A stretch of 7,433 bases of DNA from AL-N1 sp039178835 (GCA_039178835.1 JBCDFA010000375.1:1-7433); one strand, 5' to 3'. Shown: positions 1 through 6,407, numbered from the stretch's first letter. Numbers and translations are program-made. The notes: generated by a model from the sequence alone, not told the origin.

Positions 1-730
1 ACCGCTACTCCAATATCGAGTTGGGGGTGTTCTGGCACCAGGCCCCAACCGATAACGACCGTCAGCAAGCGGCAGAGCGTATCAACGGCGACCTGCTCAG
101 GCTATATCCTTACGAACCTGCAGAGGAAGTCTGGTGTGATGATTTTATGCTGGGGCGAGCACATCCCGACCAACCAAGAAGTGGTGTTCTCGTGGAAGTC
201 CTGCATTACACCACCGATTTTCTCCAACGCACTTTTGATGGCATTCCTGTGCATAACGCCGAGTTGGTAGCGCAATGGAAAACACGCGCAGCGCAGTACC
301 CTGATGAGATTGCGATAGCTGTGATTAACCGCTATGCCTAGATGATCACTTCTGGCGCTGGCAGATGTGGTTGGAACGGGGCCCCAATCTCATGATGCTG
401 TACCAATCCTATACGCAGGTGCAACAACAGCTTTTGCATGTCTTGCTGGGGCTTAATCGAGTTTACTACTTTGGGTTTAAGTGGCTCGATGTGGTCGCTA
501 AACGATTGCAGTATAAACCTGATAATCTCACACAACGGTTTGCCCAGGTGTTTCAGGGTGATCCAGCCACAGGTGCACAAGAACTAAGCACATTGGTCGA
601 TGAAACTTCGGATCTGATTGAGTACCATGTCCCGCAGATCGATGTCGCGAGGCTACGTACCATCTTCCACTACCAACGCCCCGTGTGGGATGAAGCACCA
701 CCAATTCCGAATGCGAAAGGCTTGTTGTAA
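1..730 (+). pseudogene. Nucleotidyltransferase-like protein, frameshifted and 5'-truncated by the window edge
   Basis: The reading frame enters from the left edge (codons in phase from position 3) with RYSNIELGVFWHQ, which resembles the catalytic strand of nucleotidyltransferase-fold proteins, where the usual pattern is S-D-I-D/E-L; here the first Asp is Asn. The frame stops at TAG 339-341. The matching C-terminal part continues in another frame, from CTA 338-340 (LDDHFWRWQMWLERGP), to TAA at 728-730. Restoring one C in the GCCTA at 336-340 would join the halves as NRYALDDHFW. The C-terminal half is helical and ends in a plausible tail. Homologues of this kind usually carry a nucleotidyltransferase domain plus a helical region (DUF4037-like is my best guess). 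The lesion is either a true pseudogene mutation or a one-base sequence error. I see no slippery heptamer that would suggest programmed frameshifting. The 5' end is missing, so the GS motif cannot be examined. Confidence 0.7.
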
Positions 731-740
731 ACAAATCATA

Positions 741-755
741 GAGGAAACGTACATG
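741..755 (+). promoter_or_regulatory. Strong ribosome binding site and ATG ahead of the first GNAT gene, in a different frame
   Basis: GAGGAA at 741-746 lies six bases before ATG 753-755, a far better initiation signal than anything in front of the TTG at 811. The frame opened here (MQATNERLKRTIISHKREKF...) is not the frame of the acetyltransferase. Removing one A from the AAAAA run at 805-809 would fuse it to the GNAT frame as KRENLETERLQ, and NLETERL is a typical GNAT beginning. The site may therefore be the true start of a gene that carries a one-base insertion, or it may drive a short leader peptide. Confidence 0.4.
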
Positions 756-810
756 CAGGCAACCAATGAAAGGCTAAAGCGTACCATTATATCGCACAAG
801 AGAGAAAAAT

Positions 811-1323
811 TTGGAAACAGAACGCTTACAAATAGAACCGTTAACAGAAAAACATGCACATCATTTATTTCCCATAATGTCAGACGACCGAATCTATGAC
901 TACGTTGATGAAGAAGCGATATCTAGCGAAACACAACTGACCCAACGCTACAAATCTCTTGCAAAAGGTGCTCCCAAAGAGAGCAACGAGATGTGGTTGA
1001 ACTGGGCCGTAAAACTCAAATCGCAAGAGCAATACATAGGCACACTGCAAGCCACAGTTTACGCCACCAGACGTGCAGAGATTGCATACATGTTTGCGCC
1101 AGCATTTTGGGGTAAAGGTTATGCCACAGAAGCGACGATGAGGCTTTGTGAACATCTATTCAAAGAAATTGGCATTGTGGAGATAGGTATTTCAGTAGAT
1201 GTACATAATATAGCTTCGATCAAACTGGCAAAAAAACTTGGATTCAGCCTTACTAAAACAGTTGACTGTACATTGAAAGGGAACCCTGCACGAGAACATC
1301 ACTACCTGTTGCAACAGAACTAA
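811..1323 (+). CDS. GNAT-family N-acetyltransferase (RimJ/RimL-like)
   Basis: The 170-residue product has the layout of the GNAT acetyltransferases that use acetyl-CoA to acetylate an amine, either a protein N-terminus or a small molecule. It opens with ETERLQIEPLTEKHA, the usual first strand and helix of the RimJ/RimL-type subgroup. The acetyl-CoA pyrophosphate loop is FWGKGYATEA at residues 99-108. A later VDVHNIASIKLAKKLGF segment (129-145) is the conserved N..S...LEK.GF region. Length is normal for the family. The start is weak: TTG 811 is preceded only by a purine-rich AGAGAAAAA, and an in-frame stop lies at 775-777. A strong ribosome binding site and ATG at 741-755 open a different frame, so the gene may have lost its real start through an extra A in 805-809. 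The substrate cannot be told. The gene is relatively AT-rich. Confidence 0.85.
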   Translation: METERLQIEPLTEKHAHHLFPIMSDDRIYDYVDEEAISSETQLTQRYKSLAKGAPKESNEMWLNWAVKLKSQEQYIGTLQATVYATRRAEIAYMFAPAFWGKGYATEATMRLCEHLFKEIGIVEIGISVDVHNIASIKLAKKLGFSLTKTVDCTLKGNPAREHHYLLQQN

Positions 1324-1342
1324 GCCCTACAAGGGATGCAAC
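1306..1342 (+). repeat. Overlapping palindromes at the end of the first GNAT gene
   Basis: CTGTTGCAACAG at 1306-1317 is a perfect 12-base palindrome inside the last codons. The left part GTTGCA (1309-1314) can alternatively pair with TGCAAC (1337-1342) around an inner CCCT-ACA-AGGG stem (1325-1335). No T-run follows, so this is not a standard intrinsic terminator. The 159 bases from 1324 to 1482 otherwise hold only the ribosome binding site of the next gene. Confidence 0.3.
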
Positions 1343-1482
1343 CTATGGTGATGAAGAGAGGTAGCAATGTGAATGAAAAGAGAGTAACTTGTATCAAATG
1401 ATGCTAGAACGGACATCGCACATATTTATGACACACAACTCAACCCATATATCAACTCGTAATCAAGAAGGAGTTACTGAAC

Positions 1483-2382
1483 ATGAAGCCCGCAGCGCTT
1501 GATCAGCTCTTGTGGCGCTCATCCAAACCGACCCCGGTACACCCACAAACTAAAATCATTGACGTTGACACGACTCAAGTGCGTATACGCGATACTGCCG
1601 CGAACAAACCAGCAATAATATTTTTCTGCGATCCACCGATTATGGTTGAGCTCTACGATGAACTTATCGAACAGATTGGTCCCGAATTTCGCGTCGTCGT
1701 TCTTGAACTACCAGGTTTTGGTTTCTCGAAACTCAAATCAGCCAGCGCCCTCAAGTTCTCAGAAACAATCCTGGCTGTGGAGGCTGCCATACAACAGCTT
1801 GAGCTTGGTCCTGTCGTGCTGTGTGGACCATGCATCTGTGGTTTTGTCGTTACTGCACTAGCTCATCGGGCCAACCTGGATGTAGCAGGGTTGGTGCTGA
1901 TGCAAACACCCGATCTGGCTGGAATGTTTGCGTGGACTGAGCGGATGGACCCCAAGAGGCAACTTCGTACACCATACCTGGGGCAGATTCTCGTGCGAGT
2001 AGGAGCCAAGCGCTTAACTCAGTCGTGGTTACGCTATGCGACTGGAAAGACCACCGATCACAGTGTGATGTCACAAAAGTCAACGGAGGTCCTTGAGGCT
2101 GGTGGGAGTTACCCACTCGCAACCATGCTGCAACTCTGGAGTGATGGGCCACGGGACCACGCCATTGAACTGCCTGCACTGATTTTCTGGGGGCAGCAGG
2201 ATCGCTCACACGTACCAACTGAAAGAACTTCAACGCTCAAACATGTCCCACAGGGCGAATTGATTAAATTCGAGCATTGTGGCCACTTCCCTGAATTAGA
2301 GGACCCAGTAGAGTTCTCAAACCGAGCAAGACCATTCTTTCAAAGTTGTTTGTACAGCGCAAAAGAACATAACAGTATGTAA
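1483..2382 (+). CDS. Alpha/beta hydrolase with a Cys nucleophile
   Basis: This 299-residue protein has the order of elements of the alpha/beta hydrolase fold: strand AIIFFCD (44-50), strand VVVLELPGFGFS (71-82), nucleophile elbow LCGPCICG (113-120), acid-bearing strand PALIFWGQQD with Asp240, and FEHCGHFPELEDP with His268 in the catalytic position. The elbow reads G-P-C-I-C-G, so the usual Ser of GxSxG is Cys117 and the second Gly is Cys119. The usual HG oxyanion motif after the first strand is CDPP. A Cys-Asp-His triad is known from dienelactone hydrolase, but the rest of the protein looks more like the general MhpC/epoxide-hydrolase-type sequences, and the substrate is unknown. No signal peptide is seen, so it is probably cytoplasmic. 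The start is well supported by AAGGAG (1468-1473) nine bases before ATG. The DUF402 gene follows after 27 bases and is probably co-transcribed. Confidence 0.85.
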   Translation: MKPAALDQLLWRSSKPTPVHPQTKIIDVDTTQVRIRDTAANKPAIIFFCDPPIMVELYDELIEQIGPEFRVVVLELPGFGFSKLKSASALKFSETILAVEAAIQQLELGPVVLCGPCICGFVVTALAHRANLDVAGLVLMQTPDLAGMFAWTERMDPKRQLRTPYLGQILVRVGAKRLTQSWLRYATGKTTDHSVMSQKSTEVLEAGGSYPLATMLQLWSDGPRDHAIELPALIFWGQQDRSHVPTERTSTLKHVPQGELIKFEHCGHFPELEDPVEFSNRARPFFQSCLYSAKEHNSM

Positions 2383-2409
2383 CAGAACAGGGCAAGAGAA
2401 CTGGATAAA

Positions 2410-2982
2410 ATGAACACAGATGACATCACCCCAACAACGCAATCGGTCAAGGTGTGGCGCGGTAGCCAGAGCGACCTTGACAATTTGTTTGGACCACTAC
2501 CAGGTTTACAGGTCGGGAACGTGGTAGCTTACGAATTTGAGCTGCCTGAGCGATTTGTCCCAGCGCCAGGTCGGACACGCGTCGAGCGGACATTCGTCCT
2601 GCTGGACGTTGGTGTGAGCTTTGCCAATCCCTTCTGGTTCACCGGTATCGAGGCTGACACGTGGTATATCGATCTTATTGCAGTAAAACAAAATAGTCAG
2701 CAATACACCTTTCTAGACCTGTACATTGATGCCTTCGTTCCGACCGATGGGCGCCATTATCGACAACTCGATCTCGACGAGTTCGCCGATGCGATCACTA
2801 GTGGGGAGCTTGCTCTATCAGATGCTGTCGATGGATTGCGACGCTGGCAACAGTTTCTGGATTGTTATCTTCACACGGATCGGTGGCCACCAACGACATG
2901 GGCAGACTTTCCGCCAAAGTCGATCAGGCAACTACGTGAGATTGAGGGACCATTTGCTACGCCAGTGCGGTATGAAGAATGA
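2410..2982 (+). CDS. DUF402/FomD-like protein, probable phosphatase or nucleotide hydrolase
   Basis: The 190-residue product matches the DUF402 (FomD-like) family. Members include FomD, which releases CMP from a cytidylylated intermediate of fosfomycin biosynthesis, and bacterial nucleoside tri/diphosphatases; they use metal ions held by acidic residues. The family core is visible: DTWYIDLIAV (83-92), then FLDLYIDAFVPTDG (101-114) with Asp103 and Asp107, then LDLDEFADAI (120-129) with Asp121, Asp123 and Glu124. The ordered Asp/Glu set is intact, so the protein is probably active. No other fosfomycin genes are present, so a fosfomycin role is not supported; nucleotide or nucleotidyl-compound hydrolysis is only an inference from the family. 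ATG 2410 has just a weak purine-rich stretch upstream and lies 27 bases after the hydrolase stop, which suggests translation from a shared mRNA. Confidence 0.8.
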   Translation: MNTDDITPTTQSVKVWRGSQSDLDNLFGPLPGLQVGNVVAYEFELPERFVPAPGRTRVERTFVLLDVGVSFANPFWFTGIEADTWYIDLIAVKQNSQQYTFLDLYIDAFVPTDGRHYRQLDLDEFADAITSGELALSDAVDGLRRWQQFLDCYLHTDRWPPTTWADFPPKSIRQLREIEGPFATPVRYEE

Positions 2983-3056
2983 AGAAGCACTTATGCCAGG
3001 TAGGCCATTTGTCTGATCACAATGTTTAGATGGCTATGCTACGCTTTTGCAATAAA

Positions 3057-3077
3057 CACATCTCTTTTGAAGATGTG
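3057..3077 (+). repeat. Seven-base inverted repeat upstream of the ASCH gene
   Basis: CACATCT (3057-3063) and AGATGTG (3071-3077) are perfect inverted arms around a seven-base loop. The structure lies in the 137-base gap after the DUF402 gene and about 43 bases before the ASCH start. No T-run follows it. It could be an operator or an mRNA leader hairpin, but a chance match of this size is quite possible. Confidence 0.3.
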
Positions 3078-3119
3078 CAGATAACCTCATTAACGTTTAA
3101 CCCCGAAGGTGATTAGGAC

Positions 3120-3590
3120 ATGTCAGAATCAAAGTCTGTTCAAGCAATGTGGGAAGCGTATCTTCACTCAATCGGTGAAACACCAGAGACCACTGAAAAA
3201 CAGTATACCGCCTGGTATTTTTGCGATAATGAGCAGGACGCGAATGCGTTAGCAGAACTCGTTAGAGCAGGGCAGAAACGCGCAACAGCCGGTGCATTGT
3301 GGTCGTTTGAACATGAACAAGAGCCACTACCACAAATCAACGATTATAGTGTCATCATAGATTGGCATGGCACAGCACAGTGTATTATCCGCACAATCTC
3401 GGTTGATGTCGTGCCATTCAATGAGGTGACCGCAGAGTTTGCCCAAACAGAGGGCGAGGGCGATGGGTCTTTAGCCTATTGGAAAGAAGTACATTGGCAG
3501 TTCTTCACTCGGGAGTTGGCCGAATACGGTAAGCAGCCCGAAGAAACCATGCCAGTTGTATGTGAAGAGTTTGAAGTTGTATTCCGCTAG
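3120..3590 (+). CDS. ASCH-domain protein
   Basis: The 156-residue protein belongs to the ASCH (ASC-1 homology) superfamily, a PUA-like fold proposed to bind RNA; a few bacterial members have been shown to act on RNA or on modified nucleosides. The signature G-x-K-x-x-T is present as GQKRAT (51-56), followed by LPQINDYSVIIDWHG (70-84), IIRTISVDVVPFNEV (89-103), the acidic EGEGDGSLAYW (111-121) and HWQFFTREL (125-133). These segments in this order are typical of the stand-alone COG4405-type ASCH proteins, and length is normal. ATG 3120 has AAGGTG (3106-3111) eight bases upstream. The protein is soluble with no signal peptide. The SDR gene begins 66 bases after its stop. The physiological substrate is unknown. 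Confidence 0.88.
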   Translation: MSESKSVQAMWEAYLHSIGETPETTEKQYTAWYFCDNEQDANALAELVRAGQKRATAGALWSFEHEQEPLPQINDYSVIIDWHGTAQCIIRTISVDVVPFNEVTAEFAQTEGEGDGSLAYWKEVHWQFFTRELAEYGKQPEETMPVVCEEFEVVFR

Positions 3591-3656
3591 ACAGTTTTGC
3601 ATCTTGAGGCCGATAGGAATAACGCAAGAGCCTAGAGGTTGTATAAGGCACAACAG

Positions 3657-4415
3657 ATGAAGCTTGATCTTGATAACAAAGTAGCCATCGTGACTGGTGC
3701 AAGTACTGGTTTAGGGAAAGCCATTGCGCTAAGCCTTTCGAAAGAAGGCGCAAAGGTAGCTATTTCAGGGCGTCATCAAGGCACAGTAGATCACACAGCA
3801 CAAGAGATTGAGTCTAATACAGGCACACATGTTTTAGCCTTTACAGGTGACATGACTCAAGTCGAAAGTGTGCAGTGTTTTGTAGATAAGGTTATTGATA
3901 AATTCGGAACCATTCATATCCTTGTCAACAATGTGGGGCAGGCAAACCGTGGAATGATGGTGTCACTTGATCAAACCACGTGGCAACAAGCGTTTGAAGT
4001 TAATGTGATGAGTGCAGTACACATCTCAAAAGAAGTAATTCCCTACATGCAAGAGCAACGTTGGGGTCGCATCATCAACATCGCTGCACTATCAGCCAAA
4101 GAACCAGGTGACGAGCTAATAGCGTCGAATGTAGCAAAGTCTGGGTTGGTAAGTTTTTCCAAAACGCTATCACGCGAACTGGCACCTGACAATATTCTTG
4201 TGAATTGTGTTTCTCCTGGACTAATCGAATCACCTCAAAATGATCGCTACTTCACCGATGACGAACGGAGAGAGGCATTAGACAAAATCCCGCTTGGTCG
4301 CTTTGGGCGATCTGAAGAGTTTGCCGACCTTGTGACCTTTCTGTGCTCAGAGCGAGCAAGCTACATCACAGGAATAAACCTACTTGTTGATGGTGGTGCC
4401 AGTCGCGGGCTTTGA
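3657..4415 (+). CDS. Divergent short-chain dehydrogenase/reductase (FabG-like, altered active site)
   Basis: The 252-residue product has the Rossmann fold of classical SDRs: the dinucleotide-binding loop TGASTGLG (13-20), the NNVG motif (91-94), and a C-terminal LVDGGASRG. It resembles 3-oxoacyl-ACP reductases. The active site is unusual. The catalytic Ser position, 13 residues before the Tyr position, is Ala144 (INIAALSAKEP), and the YxxxK motif is S157-N-V-A-K161, so Tyr is replaced by Ser while Lys stays. FabG-like subgroups with an imperfect catalytic tetrad and SN-x-x-R/K in this place are known, so this is probably a family trait and not decay. Whether it still reduces a carbonyl is open. 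ATG 3657 is preferred because AAGG (3645-3648) lies eight bases upstream; an in-frame TTG at 3639 would add six residues. The frameshifted GNAT gene starts 36 bases after the stop. Confidence 0.88.
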   Translation: MKLDLDNKVAIVTGASTGLGKAIALSLSKEGAKVAISGRHQGTVDHTAQEIESNTGTHVLAFTGDMTQVESVQCFVDKVIDKFGTIHILVNNVGQANRGMMVSLDQTTWQQAFEVNVMSAVHISKEVIPYMQEQRWGRIINIAALSAKEPGDELIASNVAKSGLVSFSKTLSRELAPDNILVNCVSPGLIESPQNDRYFTDDERREALDKIPLGRFGRSEEFADLVTFLCSERASYITGINLLVDGGASRGL

Positions 4416-4451
4416 TGTCTTGTATCAATGGATTCACGAAGGATACATACC

Positions 4452-4998
4452 ATGGGCATACCAAACATAACAACTGAACGCCTCCTCCCGCGCCCCTTCA
4501 ACATAGACGACGCCTCAGATCTCTTTGCATATGCATCGGCTCCTGAGTTTTCACAGTACGTTGAATATACATCGCCACAATCACTTGCAGAGACACAAAC
4601 ATTCCTGGAGCAAGTGCTGCTTCTCTGAAGACCCAAACCAACTTTCATGGGCTGTCTGCGAACGTAATCAGCCCAGCGTTATTGGCACCGTGCAAATGAC
4701 TCGTGACACACCAAACTCGGTCACAGTTCACTACGACATCAGCCACCTGTACTGTGGTCGCGGCTACACTACCGAAGCTGTACGGGCTATACTGCAATGG
4801 CGCCTTGCAAATGTACCAGAAGTAACGCTCTTTCTTGCGGATACAATGACATCAAATATTGGCTCACGACGAGTCTTAGAGAAGTGTGGTTTCACCCATT
4901 ACAAAACCTCACATGCAAACTGGGAAAAGTTTGCTGCACCTATCGAACTTGTTTTTTATAAGGCCGAGCGGAAAGAGCTTGAAGACAGTACAAACTAA
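4452..4998 (+). pseudogene. GNAT-family N-acetyltransferase, frameshifted
   Basis: The N-terminal half starts at ATG 4452, with GAAGGA eight bases upstream, and reads MGIPNITTERLLPRPFNIDD, the classic GNAT opening. It ends at TGA 4626-4628 after FLEQVLLL. The rest of the same domain continues in another frame from GAA 4627 (EDPNQLSWAVCERNQP) to TAA 4996-4998. It contains IGTVQM, the acetyl-CoA loop YCGRGYTTEAVRAI, and the NIGSRRVLEKCGF segment. Dropping one base near TTCTCTGAA (4621-4629) would restore one continuous protein of about 181 residues, the family's normal length. The downstream half has all its conserved blocks and no further stop, so the lesion is recent or is a sequence error. 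In-frame ATG 4428 would add MDSRRIHT but lacks a good ribosome binding site. Confidence 0.8.
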
Positions 4999-5081
4999 TG
5001 TTGTATATAGACTCTGTGTGAGAAAACTCATCGAACTATTACCAATCGCTCAACCAAACACACGGAAGATAAACTGAACAC

Positions 5082-5105
5082 ACGATCGTACAGGTCTTGT
5101 AGACC
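5082..5105 (+). promoter_or_regulatory. Short palindromes just upstream of the sigma region 4 gene
   Basis: The perfect eight-base palindrome ACGATCGT (5082-5089) is followed directly by GGTCT-TGT-AGACC (5093-5105), a five-base stem with a three-base loop. The pair ends seven bases before the AGGAGG ribosome binding site (5113-5118). The position suits an operator or leader structure for the two-gene unit that follows. No clear -35/-10 promoter was recognised in 4999-5124, and the symmetry is short enough to be chance. Confidence 0.25.
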
Positions 5106-5124
5106 ATCACTTAGGAGGCGACAG

Positions 5125-5658
5125 ATGAACTGGCCTGATCAATATCAACTGACCAGTTGTCTACGGCGGCTGTGTGATGTAACCCAGAGCAATGCCGTCA
5201 TCCTAATGTCGCCCACGACTGAGCTGATCGACTGGGTCGGACAAGGCACGCAAGTTGAAGCAACAGAAATCAGTGTTGCTGTGACACGCCTTCTCCAGCA
5301 ACAACCAGACCGCACGCCTCCAGATGGTCCAGTGTGGTGGCACGTCTTCCCAACAGCGATACTCATTATCTGTCATCAGCACACTTCGCTATCGATGGTG
5401 CTCCCAGATTGCTCTGAATATCTCCGCGAACTTGGACAACTCCTTGTACAACGCGCTCAGTATGAAACTACACGCACACAGATCAGACGGTCGATCCATC
5501 AGCTTTCGAAGACCGAGCAGCGTATTCTTGACCTTCGGTATGGCATAACAGATAGTCAGTTACACACTTTTGATGAAGTCAGTCGTGAATTTGGGGTCTC
5601 ACCAGAGCGTATTAGAGAAATCGAGACGCAGGCATTACGCACGATTTGGCATCAATAA
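5125..5658 (+). CDS. Roadblock/LC7-like domain fused to a sigma-70 region 4 helix-turn-helix
   Basis: The 177-residue protein has two parts. Residues about 7-110 look like a Roadblock/LC7 (MglB-like) domain: an initial helix (YQLTSCLRRLCDVTQ), a strand with VILMSPTTELIDWVG, a helix EISVAVTRLLQQ, and a strand-helix end AILIICHQHTSLSMVLP...LRELGQLL, where the TSL segment resembles MglB. Residues about 124-176 are a clear sigma-70 region 4: LSKTEQRILDLRYGI, then TFDEVSREFGVSPERIREIETQALRTI, close to the -35-binding helix-turn-helix of primary sigma factors. Region 2, which binds core polymerase and the -10 element, is absent, so it cannot be a complete sigma factor. It is more likely a DNA-binding regulator, or a protein that contacts RNA polymerase, with a dimerising or GTPase-sensing N-terminus. 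No MglA-like GTPase gene is nearby. AGGAGG six bases before ATG supports the start. The immunity gene follows after 17 bases, suggesting an operon. Confidence 0.75.
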   Translation: MNWPDQYQLTSCLRRLCDVTQSNAVILMSPTTELIDWVGQGTQVEATEISVAVTRLLQQQPDRTPPDGPVWWHVFPTAILIICHQHTSLSMVLPDCSEYLRELGQLLVQRAQYETTRTQIRRSIHQLSKTEQRILDLRYGITDSQLHTFDEVSREFGVSPERIREIETQALRTIWHQ

Positions 5659-5675
5659 TACAAAGGAGAAGCACT

Positions 5676-6119
5676 ATGAGCCACTTACCGGATCGCACAA
5701 AAACATTGAACGAACTTGACCCACCTGCGTGGGGTGAACCTGAGTATCTTTCACATCTCGTTACAACCTGCTATCGGCTTAGAGACAAGCCGATTGGTGA
5801 GTTTGAGGTTGGAGACTTGCGGATCATGATTTGCCAGAACATGGGACTAAAGTGGTTGGTGCCAATCGCACTTGAGGTACTGGAACAGGAACCATTCGTA
5901 CTTGGAGACTTCTATCCTGGTGATCTCCTAATATGCGTGCTCGTTATCAAACCTGAGTTCTGGACACAAAGGAAGGTCTTGCAAGGGCGTATGCAGCAAA
6001 TAATCGACCACCTGCCACCTACTGAAGAATTGTGGTCCAGCGATATTGAAGACTTATTGTCAAGAGCAGTGAAGGCGTTTGAGTCAGGTCATGCTTTCGA
6101 TTGGAGAACACAGTCTTGA
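5676..6119 (+). CDS. Contact-dependent growth inhibition immunity-like protein (CdiI type), orphan
   Basis: The 147-residue product matches the family annotated as contact-dependent growth inhibition system immunity proteins. The core is visible as YRLRDKPIGEFEVGDLRIMI (33-52), CQNMGLKWLVPIALEVLEQE (53-72), then PFVLGDFYPGDLLICVLV (73-90) and a C-terminal helical part ending AFESGHAFDW. Such proteins neutralise the toxic C-terminal domain of a CdiA-like effector by binding it in the cytoplasm. No toxin, CdiA or CdiB gene is present here, so it is an orphan or serves a remote toxin; in many genomes family members occur this way, and the immunity role is inferred by family only. AAAGGAG (5662-5668) seven bases before ATG 5676 is a strong ribosome binding site. 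An in-frame TTG at 5646 inside the previous gene is not needed. The gene is probably translated from the same mRNA as the fusion protein. Confidence 0.8.
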   Translation: MSHLPDRTKTLNELDPPAWGEPEYLSHLVTTCYRLRDKPIGEFEVGDLRIMICQNMGLKWLVPIALEVLEQEPFVLGDFYPGDLLICVLVIKPEFWTQRKVLQGRMQQIIDHLPPTEELWSSDIEDLLSRAVKAFESGHAFDWRTQS

Positions 6120-6238
6120 GCCAGATCTCTTGTGTGTCCAAACTTACCACTCACTCTGGTCAGATTGACCTACCACCTCTCTTTTTCGCTTCTGCTGTGA
6201 CCATTCCCCTTGTGGTGATGACCCATGGATGTGCTTGT

Positions 6239-6268
6239 TCTGTCGGGGTGGCTCGCCACCCTGACACC
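6239..6268 (+). repeat. Hairpin repeat element, copy 1 (TCTGTC ... ACACC flanks)
   Basis: A ten-base-pair stem (6242-6251 with 6256-6265, one G-T pair) closes on a CTCG tetraloop. It is bounded by TCTGTC on the left (6239-6244) and ACACC on the right (6264-6268). The same flanks bound the hairpin at 6473-6503, whose stem sequence differs. This suggests a dispersed intergenic element conserved in structure and ends. Confidence 0.6.
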
Positions 6269-6407
6269 CCTGGCTTAGGTGCTGCGCCCTGAGTACCCGC
6301 AGGTGATATCGGTGGCTGAGACCATGTTTGGGGTGCATGCCTCGCGCTCAGACCAAACCCATTATTCACCCACTCTCTCGACTCAACCGTGGCCGTCACC
6401 CCCCCTT

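Noticed and set aside
330..345. Programmed ribosomal frameshift in the nucleotidyltransferase-like gene
   Set aside because: There is no slippery heptamer at the junction, and one missing base explains the split.
1324..1482. attC-like integron recombination site
   Set aside because: The GTTGCA/TGCAAC pair is in the wrong order and does not match the RYYYAAC and GTTRRRY core sites; other gaps give no consistent match either.
1850..2233. 127-codon minus-strand frame opposite the hydrolase
   Set aside because: It is antisense to conserved hydrolase motifs and has no recognisable features.
2410..2982. Fosfomycin biosynthesis gene fomD
   Set aside because: Only the general DUF402 family resemblance is present and no other fosfomycin pathway gene is in the window.
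6242..6265. Intrinsic terminator
   Set aside because: The stem is strong, but no T-run follows on either strand, so it is recorded as a repeat hairpin only.
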